From the NCBI GenBank assembly GCA_947090235.1, contig CAMUNJ010000015.1, positions 1-12,458 of the forward strand: a DNA stretch of 12,458 nt. Reading direction: 5' to 3'. Shown piece after piece: positions 6,780 to 12,458 of this stretch. Made by a program: the position numbers and the translations under genes. The DNA is from an uncultured Bacillota bacterium (GTDB taxonomy: Bacteria; Bacillota; Clostridia; Christensenellales; UBA1242). Each line of letters starts with the position of its first letter. Within the stretch, counting starts at the first letter, position 1. The notes below the pieces were generated by a model that ran no database searches, was not told the DNA's origin, and saw only the letters and a list, made by a program, of their open reading frames with translations.

Positions 6780-7954
6780 ATCATCAACCCCCAAACAAGT
6801 GTAAATATTGTAGCACAAATTCCAACTACAAAAGACAGAGTCAATGATAATACAGATATTAAATCAGGTTTGTATCTTTTTTCGTCTTTTAGCATTTGTT
6901 TATCAATTGTCGTCATATATCCAAGTTGAATATTTTTATCTAAAAACATCTCCTCAACATCAACAAAAATTTCTTCGGTTTTTTCACTCACCTCGCCTTT
7001 TATTGCTCTCTTGCTTTGAGAAATGTTTTCCATATATTCTTGCTTTACAAGGTCGTTGTAAATATGCGATTGCAAGTCTTTTATACGAGCCTCCGATGTT
7101 TCATGTATAAGTTTTTTAGTAAAATAAATTAATCCAATAATCAAAACTGCAATAAACACAACATTAAATAAAACACCTATTACAACATTTTGACTTGAAA
7201 TACTTGTCACTTTATTTATCAAATTGCCAAACCCAAAATTATTTACTAGCGAAAATGTCATCAAAGTACTCAAAGCATTATTCATAAAATGTACAACTAT
7301 ACTTGGATAAATAGAATCACTATGAATGGCAAGAAAACCTAGATAAAAACCAATTATGCTTGCATAAAACACTTGTTGAATGTTCATATGCATAAGTCCA
7401 AACATTAAAGATGAAATGATGATAGCCCTTGTAGAGCCAAAGCATAAACTGCCCCTCATCAAAAGTCCACGATGTGCAGTTTCTTCGCAAACTGCAGGAA
7501 GAAGAGCGGTCAAGAAAATGTTGAGTATAAATAGCCACCATGGATAACTTGTAGGCATTTCTCCACCACTTCTAAAGCCTAAAAATTCTAAAATATTAGC
7601 AAAGAAAGATGCGATATAAGAATTTAAGAAAAATACAATAACTCCCAATAAAATTGCAATTAGCCATGCTTTTTTAGTAATTTTTTTGTAACCAAAAAAC
7701 TTAAGCCCTTCCTTTGGCTTTCTTTTTAATAATCCTGAAAACATAAATAATGTTACAGAAAACATTAAAACTATTTGTATAAAAATAGAAGAGATTATGC
7801 TTCGAGCTAACTCTGGAATAAAATCAAGAACCCCAAAACTTAAAAGCATACGCCAAGTAATAAATAATAAAGCAACCAAAAAGTATGTGCCATATGCCGC
7901 TTGTGACACCTTATTTCGAACTGATAGAGTATTTTTAGAGTTATTTTTTTTCAT
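6776..7954 (-). CDS. CPBP-family intramembrane protease 1
   Basis: Membrane protein of 392 aa with about eight helices. It carries the CPBP (CaaX-protease/bacteriocin-processing, Abi) glutamate and histidine motifs: EETAHR at 157-162 (E157, E158, R162), FGLMH at 185-189 (H189) and HFMNN at 222-226 (H222, N226). The usual aromatic residue before the motif-1 arginine is replaced by His161. Residues about 283-370 form a charged cytoplasmic insert, followed by a last helix at about 372-390, longer than many family members. The family includes Rce1-like prenyl-protein proteases and bacteriocin maturation or immunity factors; the substrate here is unknown. Its stop overlaps the rlmH start. The start region is odd: GAGGGG lies about 17 nt from the ATG, and an in-frame TAA blocks any nearer upstream start. 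Confidence 0.85.
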   Translation of the reverse strand: MKKNNSKNTLSVRNKVSQAAYGTYFLVALLFITWRMLLSFGVLDFIPELARSIISSIFIQIVLMFSVTLFMFSGLLKRKPKEGLKFFGYKKITKKAWLIAILLGVIVFFLNSYIASFFANILEFLGFRSGGEMPTSYPWWLFILNIFLTALLPAVCEETAHRGLLMRGSLCFGSTRAIIISSLMFGLMHMNIQQVFYASIIGFYLGFLAIHSDSIYPSIVVHFMNNALSTLMTFSLVNNFGFGNLINKVTSISSQNVVIGVLFNVVFIAVLIIGLIYFTKKLIHETSEARIKDLQSHIYNDLVKQEYMENISQSKRAIKGEVSEKTEEIFVDVEEMFLDKNIQLGYMTTIDKQMLKDEKRYKPDLISVLSLTLSFVVGICATIFTLVWGLMI

Positions 7955-7984
7955 AGTTTATTGTATTAAGTCCCCTCATAAAAA

Positions 7985-8014
7985 ATTATAGTTTTTACCC
8001 CAAATATCGCATAA
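7985..8014 (-). promoter_or_regulatory. Possible promoter of CPBP protease 1
   Basis: A perfect -10 TATAAT lies at 7985-7990 on the minus strand, just past the stop of CPBP protease 2. The -35 region is poor (TTATGC at 8009-8014 with an 18-bp spacer). If used, the RNA would start near 7978-7979. CPBP protease 1 could equally be read from the upstream gene, since no terminator is visible in the 40-bp gap. Confidence 0.35.
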
Positions 8015-8981
8015 TCGTATCTAGAACTAATAAAATAACGCTAACACCAATACCAACCCATACAAAAGGTGAAATTTTTATAACCTTTTCTTTTTCTATA
8101 TCGTTATTATTTTTTCTTTTGAAGTAAAATTTGTCAATAATAAAAATTATTAAGCCTGTTATAATAATCAAACCAAATGCCAAAAGATAGTACCACCAAA
8201 CATTTTGAAAATTTAAAAATGGTTTGTTTATATATGCAATTAAAATAACAATACAATTGTTGGTTAAATGTACTATCATAGAAATTATCAAACTGCCACT
8301 TCTAATAGCAATCCAGCCTAAAATTAACCCTAATATAAAAGGATATATCAGTTGTTGTAAATTTGAATGGAACAAAGCAAACATCAATGCAGAAACTACT
8401 ATAGCAATTTTATCGCTAAAATTTTTTCTGAAACCTTGTAAGACAACTCCTCTAAACATAAGTTCTTCGCAAACTGCAGGCAAAATACCTAAAACAAGTA
8501 GATTTAGGATAAACCATCCAAAGTTAGAAAGCGGAATACCAATTAGCCCTTCGTTTATTGGATATTTGATAACATATTTTAAAAACGCATCTTGGCAATT
8601 TGCAAACATATACAATCCAAATAAAGAAACACATGCAACTAAAATTGCAATCAATATATCCTGCCATTTTGGCTTGTTTGTTATGGTTGACGCTTTATAT
8701 GTAATACCAAACATTTTGTTATACAATAAAAATATCGCTACAAATGAAAGTTGTGTAAGTATAGAAACAGGAATCAAAAAGCCTACATGTCCTGTTATAG
8801 CCCCAGACTCTAATTTTAAACCCGTTTCTATAAAGCCACACACAAAATATAAAACAAATGTGATTATGTAAGGCAATAATATAGCGAAAATAAAAACCTT
8901 TCCACTATCATCATTAGTGTAAAAATTTCGTTTGTCAAATGTTTTGTTGTTTATTTGATTTTGTTCTCTTTTGTTTTCCAT
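7995..8981 (-). CDS. CPBP-family intramembrane protease 2
   Basis: Membrane protein of 328 aa with about eight helices and complete CPBP motifs: EELMFRG at 172-178 (E172, E173, R177), FALFH at 201-205 (H205) and HLTNN at 238-242 (H238, N242). It has the same motif spacing and order as CPBP protease 1, so the two look like a diverged tandem pair. A polar N-terminal stretch (1-28) precedes the first helix; a Lys/Asn/Glu-rich loop lies at 287-302 before the last helix. The frame is open to 9230, but the extra 83 residues would overlap tadA and look non-native (Phe/Cys-rich), so I choose ATG 8981. No Shine-Dalgarno site precedes it, and the promoter at 8988-9016 predicts a leaderless mRNA. Substrate unknown. 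Confidence 0.85.
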   Translation of the reverse strand: MENKREQNQINNKTFDKRNFYTNDDSGKVFIFAILLPYIITFVLYFVCGFIETGLKLESGAITGHVGFLIPVSILTQLSFVAIFLLYNKMFGITYKASTITNKPKWQDILIAILVACVSLFGLYMFANCQDAFLKYVIKYPINEGLIGIPLSNFGWFILNLLVLGILPAVCEELMFRGVVLQGFRKNFSDKIAIVVSALMFALFHSNLQQLIYPFILGLILGWIAIRSGSLIISMIVHLTNNCIVILIAYINKPFLNFQNVWWYYLLAFGLIIITGLIIFIIDKFYFKRKNNNDIEKEKVIKISPFVWVGIGVSVILLVLDTIMRYLG

Positions 8982-8987
8982 GATGCA

Positions 8988-9016
8988 AGTATAAAACTTT
9001 TTTCGAAAAAAAACAA
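8988..9016 (-). promoter_or_regulatory. Promoter of CPBP protease 2, predicted leaderless
   Basis: On the minus strand, TTGTTT (9011-9016), a 17-bp spacer, and TATACT (8988-8993). Counting the -10 as -12 to -7 places +1 at 8981, the A of the ATG. The six bases between -10 and ATG are TGCATC, with no Shine-Dalgarno. Confidence 0.6.
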
Positions 9017-9024
9017 GAAAAAAC

Positions 9025-9053
9025 TTTACTTTTCCAAATTTAAAATTTATATT
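9025..9053 (+). promoter_or_regulatory. Promoter of tadA, predicted leaderless
   Basis: TTTACT (9025-9030), a 17-bp spacer, and TATATT (9048-9053). The same counting places +1 at 9060, the A of the tadA ATG. An alternative -10, TATTAT at 9050-9055, would shift the start by only 2 nt. The -35 boxes of the two divergent promoters are 8 bp apart, so two polymerases could not bind both at once. Confidence 0.55.
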
Positions 9054-9059
9054 ATATTT

Positions 9060-9527
9060 ATGAACAAATTTATGGAACTTGCTATAACAATGGCAGAAAA
9101 AGCAAAAGCAAAAGGAGAAGTCCCTATTGGGGCTGTTTTGGTATATAAAGAAAAAGTGATAGCAAAAAGTTATAACAAACGCGAAAGCAAACAAAATGCA
9201 ACTTCTCATGCAGAAATCAATGTTATACAAAAAGGCTGCAAACGCCTAAAATCCTGGAGATTAGAGGATTGCGAACTTTTTGTAACGCTTGAGCCTTGCC
9301 CTATGTGTGCAGGTGCAATTTGCAACGCAAGAATCAAAAAAGTATTTATTGGAGAAAAAGAAAAAACTTCTAATGACGAACTTTGCCAAAAGATTTTTTC
9401 TTCAAAAAGACTAAATCATAAGGTAGAATTTGAGCATTTAGAGGAGTATCAAGAAAGATGTTCAAATCTCTTAACGAGTTTTTTTAAAGAAAAAAGAGAG
9501 GCATCGGCTGTCAAAAATAGAAAATAA
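9060..9527 (+). CDS. tadA: tRNA-specific adenosine deaminase TadA
   Basis: TadA converts A34 of tRNA-Arg(ACG) to inosine, allowing wobble reading of CGN codons. The protein is 155 aa, the usual size. The zinc-dependent deaminase motifs are HAE at 50-52 (H50 ligand, E52 proton shuttle) and PCPMC at 79-83 (C80 and C83 ligands), with GEVPIGAVLV at 19-28 and RIKKVFIG at 91-98. The C-terminal helix is Lys- and Glu-rich. The open frame extends upstream to 8955, but that part overlaps CPBP protease 2 and does not match the family; ATG 9060 does. An in-frame ATG at 9072 is an alternative start. There is no Shine-Dalgarno site; the promoter geometry predicts a leaderless transcript. A terminator follows 29 nt after the stop. 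Confidence 0.93.
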   Translation: MNKFMELAITMAEKAKAKGEVPIGAVLVYKEKVIAKSYNKRESKQNATSHAEINVIQKGCKRLKSWRLEDCELFVTLEPCPMCAGAICNARIKKVFIGEKEKTSNDELCQKIFSSKRLNHKVEFEHLEEYQERCSNLLTSFFKEKREASAVKNRK

Positions 9528-9555
9528 TCGACACTATCAAACATAATAACAAATT

Positions 9556-9591
9556 AAAAAGTCAAGATTTTGTCAAATCTTGACTTTTTTT
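9556..9591. terminator. Bidirectional terminator between tadA and the SHOCT gene
   Basis: A perfect 15-bp stem (9556-9570 with 9575-9589) with a 4-nt loop is followed by a run of seven T (9585-9591) on the plus strand. On the minus strand the hairpin ends in five U, so it can serve both convergent genes. Confidence 0.9.
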
Positions 9592-9631
9592 AGCGAATTT
9601 GTAAGAATTGTGACTTTCTTTGTCAAAAATA

Positions 9632-10138
9632 CTACAAAAGTTTAAAAAGTTGTTCGTTAAACTCCTCTTCTGTGATTTTTCCCTCTTCTTTAAGTTTTCT
9701 TAAAACCTCAATTTTTCTTGCTTTTTCTCTCTCTTTTGACTCCGAAGATTCTCCCTCATGTTTATCTTTCTCAAAGTAAACATCGTCTTGAGGTTTGACC
9801 CACACCCAATCTGAGATAAACAATGTGATAATTAAAAGTACTGATGAAACTGAGAAAAGATTTAAAATAAAACTCAAAAATACTGCTGTCATATAATAAC
9901 CATTTCGACTTCTAAAATGCACGCCATTGTCTGCAATAGTATAAATCAAAAGTCCAGCCGTTGCAATGTAAGCAAATATACCAATAATTTTATAAATAAC
10001 ATACATCCAAATCATGGCTTCATATGGATTTTCAATTAAATTTAAAATCCCTCTAATTGCAAGGTAAATATTCAAAGCAATTGATACAAAATTCATAACA
10101 ATGGCCGTTATAATAAGCCCTCGTTTTGTGCTATTCAT
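9632..10138 (-). CDS. Small membrane protein with C-terminal SHOCT domain
   Basis: Protein of 168 aa. Three membrane helices are visible at about 8-30, 44-68 and 84-110. A charged, Glu/Lys/Ser-rich linker (115-142) leads to a C-terminal SHOCT-type motif, IEVLRKLKEEGKITEEEFNE (143-162), ending KLL. SHOCT is a short helical module that is thought to mediate oligomerisation or partner binding; no enzymatic role is implied. The ATG at 10138 follows a strong AGGAGG. It is transcribed alone from the promoter at 10175-10203, away from the SDR gene. Function unknown. Confidence 0.8.
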   Translation of the reverse strand: MNSTKRGLIITAIVMNFVSIALNIYLAIRGILNLIENPYEAMIWMYVIYKIIGIFAYIATAGLLIYTIADNGVHFRSRNGYYMTAVFLSFILNLFSVSSVLLIITLFISDWVWVKPQDDVYFEKDKHEGESSESKEREKARKIEVLRKLKEEGKITEEEFNEQLFKLL

Positions 10139-10174
10139 AATATCCTCCTAATTTTTACTGCATTTGTATAATAA

Positions 10175-10203
10175 AATATATCATACTAAAAAATATTTGT
10201 CAA
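10175..10203 (-). promoter_or_regulatory. Promoter of the SHOCT membrane protein
   Basis: On the minus strand, a perfect TTGACA (10198-10203), a 17-bp spacer, and TATATT (10175-10180) with an extended TGA in front. It gives a leader of about 30 nt with a perfect AGGAGG. It is the strongest-looking promoter in the window. Confidence 0.8.
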
Positions 10204-10210
10204 ATTTGTT

Positions 10211-10238
10211 TTGAGCAATCTGCCAAATTTAGTATAAT
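10211..10238 (+). promoter_or_regulatory. Promoter of the short-chain dehydrogenase gene
   Basis: TTGAGC (10211-10216), a 16-bp spacer, and a perfect TATAAT (10233-10238). The predicted start near 10245 leaves a leader of about 17 nt containing TGGAGGA. Its -35 is only 7 bp from that of the divergent SHOCT promoter. Confidence 0.7.
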
Positions 10239-10261
10239 ATATTTACTTTTTGGAGGAATTT

Positions 10262-11032
10262 ATGCAAAATATAGTTATAACTGGTGCTTCTAGTGGAATG
10301 GGCATGGCATTAAAAGAATATTATCAAAAAAGAGGAGATAAAGTTTATAATATCTCTCTTGCAGAAGCCGATTTTAATTGCGATGTGACAGACAGAGCCA
10401 AAATGGAAGAAGCCTTTAAAGATATAAAAGAAAAATTTGATAGAATTGATATGCTTATAAATTGTGCTGGTTTTGGTGGCTCTGGTGCTATAGAACTCAC
10501 CCCTATCAATAAAGTTCAAAGTATTTTTGATGTTAATATAATTGGTACTGTAAACGCAATTCAACTTGCCTTGCCACTTATGGGCAAAAAAGGAAAGATA
10601 ATCAATTTTGCATCTGCAATGGGACTTTTCCCTATTCCTTATCGTGCCTTTTATGGAGCAAGCAAAAGTGCAATAATTGCATTGACGGACTCACTACGCT
10701 GCGAACTTTGTCAGACCAAAATTCAAGTGACTGCAGTTTGCCCAAGCGACATAAAGACAAACTTTACAAAAAATAGATTAAAAGATTTTCAAACTAACGA
10801 GCGCTATGGCAAAGCAATCGAACTTTCCACCCTTCACACTGATTCACGCGAAGACAAACGCATGAGTTTAGAAAAGGCCACAAAAATATTAGTACGCTGG
10901 ATTAATAAAAAGAAATTAAAGCCAATGTATATTATGACTTTTAAATATAAACTACTCTACTTTGCAAAAGGTCTTTTGCCAAAATCTTGGTATCTGGCTG
11001 GCTGTAATAAAGTTATGAATAAGCGTAAATAG
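10262..11032 (+). CDS. Short-chain dehydrogenase/reductase (classical SDR)
   Basis: NAD(P)-dependent oxidoreductase of 256 aa. The Rossmann motif TGASSGMG is at 7-14, the adenine-pocket aspartate at D41 (CDVTD), NCAG at 67-70, the structural Asn N92 (FDVNIIG), the catalytic Ser S118 (NFASAMG), and YGASK with Y131 and K135. The Ser-Tyr-Lys set is complete, so it should be active. The substrate cannot be read from the sequence. The C-terminal part (about 205-256) is basic with a hydrophobic stretch (YKLLYFAKGLLPKSW), as in SDRs of the DltE/YqjQ type that may associate with membranes. The start is ATG 10262, because TGGAGGA lies just upstream; an in-frame TTG at 10250 is less likely. It has its own promoter and terminator. 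Confidence 0.9.
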   Translation: MQNIVITGASSGMGMALKEYYQKRGDKVYNISLAEADFNCDVTDRAKMEEAFKDIKEKFDRIDMLINCAGFGGSGAIELTPINKVQSIFDVNIIGTVNAIQLALPLMGKKGKIINFASAMGLFPIPYRAFYGASKSAIIALTDSLRCELCQTKIQVTAVCPSDIKTNFTKNRLKDFQTNERYGKAIELSTLHTDSREDKRMSLEKATKILVRWINKKKLKPMYIMTFKYKLLYFAKGLLPKSWYLAGCNKVMNKRK

Positions 11033-11084
11033 CAAAATATAGTCTAATCAACATAATTAAAAAATTTAATAAGATTATAAAAAT

Positions 11085-11129
11085 AAAACCATCCAAATTT
11101 TGCAAATATACAAAAATTGGATGGTTTTT
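11085..11129. terminator. Bidirectional terminator between SDR gene and groEL
   Basis: A perfect 12-bp stem (11085-11096 with 11117-11128) with a 20-nt loop, whose ends can pair further (TTTT with AAAA), is followed by T5 on the plus strand. Minus-strand RNA ends in four U, then A and five more U. It closes the two convergent genes. A short A/T-only inverted repeat at 11143-11160 next to the groEL stop may add to termination but has a 2-nt loop. Confidence 0.8.
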
Positions 11130-11161
11130 AGTTTTTTGTTTCTTTTCTTTAAAAAGAAAAA

Positions 11162-12458
11162 TTAATATACATCTACTGGAGTTTTACAGCCGCAATCTTT
11201 TTTGTCTTCAATCTCCACTACAAGTGCTTCTGTTGTTAGCATAGTTGCAGAAACAGATGCTGCATTTTGAAGTGCTGAGCGTGTCACTTTTGCAGGGTCA
11301 ATAATTCCCCTTTCAAGCATATCGCAATACTCTAAATTAAGAGCATCAAAACCATAAGCCTTTTTATCAATATTTTCATAAATATTATTTACGACAACAC
11401 CGCCATCAACACCTGCGTTTTTAGCAATTTGACGAATTGGCTCTTCAATTGCTTTCAAGATAATTGAAGCACCTGTTTTTTCATCACCCTGTAATGATTC
11501 TATCAATTCTTTAATAACTTTTGTTGTCTTTAAAAGTGCAACTCCGCCACCAGGAACAACACCTTCTTCTGAAGCTGCCTTTGTTGCTGCTAAAGCATCT
11601 TCAATGCGAAGTTTCTTTTCCTTCATTTCAACTTCGGTAGCCGCTCCTACTTTGACAACTGCAACTCCGCCAGCAAGTTTTGCAAGACGCTCCTGCAATT
11701 TTTCTAATTCGTAATCGCTTGAAGTAGCCTTAATCTGTTCTTTTATTTGAGCAACACGACCTTTTATGACCTCTGCTTCACCCGCTCCTTCAACAATTGT
11801 TGTTGTGTCTTTGTCTACTCGAACTGTTTTTGCTCTGCCTAAATATTCAATTCCAACAGATTTTAAATCTATTCCAAGTTCTTCGCTAATAACGCGTCCA
11901 CCTGTCAAAATAGCAATGTCTTCAAGCATGGCTTTACGCTTATCACCAAAACTTGGGGCTTTTACTGCTACACAGTTAAATGTTCCTCGAAGTTTGTTTA
12001 CAATCAATGTAGTAAGTGCTTCTCCCTCTACTTCGTCAGCGATAATCAAAAGTTTAGCACCTTCTTTTACTATTACTTCTAAAAGAGGAAGTATTTCTTG
12101 TATATTAGAAATTTTTCTATCTGTAATAAGAATATAAGGATTATCAAGTTCTGCAATCATCTTTTCTGTGTTTGTGGACATATATGCAGATAAATAACCT
12201 CTATCAAATTGCATACCTTCTACAATATTAAGTTCGGTTTTCATAGTTTGGCTTTCTTCAACAGTTATAACGCCGTCTTTTCCAACCTTTTCCATAGCCT
12301 CAGCAATCAAAGTTCCAACCTCTTCATCACCTGCAGAGATAGAAGCAACTTGAGCAATAGCCTTTGAGTTTTCAACCGGCTTAGATATTTTTTTAAGTTC
12401 CTCTGTAGCAACTTCAACAGCCTTAAATATCCCCTTTTTCAATATAATAGGATTTGCT
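11162..12458 (-). CDS. groEL: Chaperonin GroEL (60 kDa), 5' end outside the window
   Basis: About 431 residues of GroEL, missing roughly the first 110 beyond the right edge. The fragment enters at ANPIILKKGIFKAV, inside the equatorial domain. Intermediate and apical segments follow (TVEESQTMKTELNIVEGMQF, then the PYILITDRKIS strand and KAPSFGDKRKAMLEDIA). The returning equatorial domain has RIEDALAATKAASEEG, whose Asp corresponds to the ATP-hydrolysis residue D398 of E. coli, and VVPGGGVALL. It folds client proteins in an ATP-driven double ring with GroES; groES is not in the window. An apparent start at 12442 is a TTG inside the gene, not a true start. The C-terminus ends in DCGCKTPVDVY instead of the common GGM-rich tail. 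Confidence 0.97.
   Translation of the reverse strand, partial: ANPIILKKGIFKAVEVATEELKKISKPVENSKAIAQVASISAGDEEVGTLIAEAMEKVGKDGVITVEESQTMKTELNIVEGMQFDRGYLSAYMSTNTEKMIAELDNPYILITDRKISNIQEILPLLEVIVKEGAKLLIIADEVEGEALTTLIVNKLRGTFNCVAVKAPSFGDKRKAMLEDIAILTGGRVISEELGIDLKSVGIEYLGRAKTVRVDKDTTTIVEGAGEAEVIKGRVAQIKEQIKATSSDYELEKLQERLAKLAGGVAVVKVGAATEVEMKEKKLRIEDALAATKAASEEGVVPGGGVALLKTTKVIKELIESLQGDEKTGASIILKAIEEPIRQIAKNAGVDGGVVVNNIYENIDKKAYGFDALNLEYCDMLERGIIDPAKVTRSALQNAASVSATMLTTEALVVEIEDKKDCGCKTPVDVY

Noticed and set aside
8955..9230. Long open-frame overlap between CPBP protease 2 and tadA
   Set aside because: The overlapping parts are extensions upstream of the true starts. The added sequences are low-complexity, do not match either family, and lie over both promoters.
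9528..9631. Search for a small RNA (SRP RNA) or tRNA-Ser next to tadA
   Set aside because: Some Bacillota carry these RNAs beside tadA. Here the 104-bp gap holds only the bidirectional terminator and no conserved RNA core.
11766..12137. Plus-strand open frame opposite groEL
   Set aside because: It is antisense to highly conserved GroEL codons, is rich in Ser and Pro as expected from a reverse reading, and has no ribosome site.

Overview
The window looks like chromosomal housekeeping DNA from a low-GC Bacillota, most plausibly an uncultured gut-type clostridial lineage. This is inferred from the AT-rich sequence, the near-universal Shine-Dalgarno sites (AGGAGG, AAAGGAG), the RNase J, TrmR, RlmH, TadA and CPBP-protease gene set, and sigma-A-like promoters with 16-17 bp spacers. 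TGA acts as a stop codon (end of the first CPBP gene), so the code is standard. I see no prophage, insertion sequence, CRISPR array, tRNA or rRNA.

Layout. Positions 1-5038 are all on the minus strand: a 5' fragment of an unknown gene, a tandem OB-fold SSB-like protein with its own promoter, trmR behind rnj (RNase J), a polytopic membrane protein, and greA. Positions 5261-6319 hold a plus-strand pair, a DUF378 membrane protein and a membrane-anchored rhodanese-fold protein without the catalytic cysteine. This pair runs convergently into the minus-strand block CPBP protease 2 - CPBP protease 1 - rlmH, in which the last two genes overlap by 4 bp. tadA diverges from CPBP protease 2 and converges with a small SHOCT membrane protein. 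That gene diverges from a short-chain dehydrogenase, which converges with groEL; groEL runs off the right edge.

The genes mostly serve RNA metabolism (RNase J decay and processing, TrmR wobble-uridine methylation, RlmH 23S rRNA methylation, TadA wobble-adenosine deamination), transcription (GreA) and protein folding (GroEL). Mixed in are membrane proteins of unknown or loosely known role. The spacing is compact. Several boundaries carry a strong hairpin, and three of the six hairpins contain a stop codon of a flanking gene.

The most notable signal is the 78-bp divergent spacer between CPBP protease 2 and tadA. Neither gene has a Shine-Dalgarno site, and on each side the best promoter places the expected transcription start on the A of the ATG, so both mRNAs are predicted to be leaderless. 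The neighbouring CPBP protease 1 also has an odd leader: a distant Shine-Dalgarno and a small overlapping upstream ORF. Other points of interest are the degenerate rhodanese, the double OB-fold protein, and a GroEL C-terminus without the usual GGM tail. I did not find a convincing new multi-gene defence or biosynthetic system.
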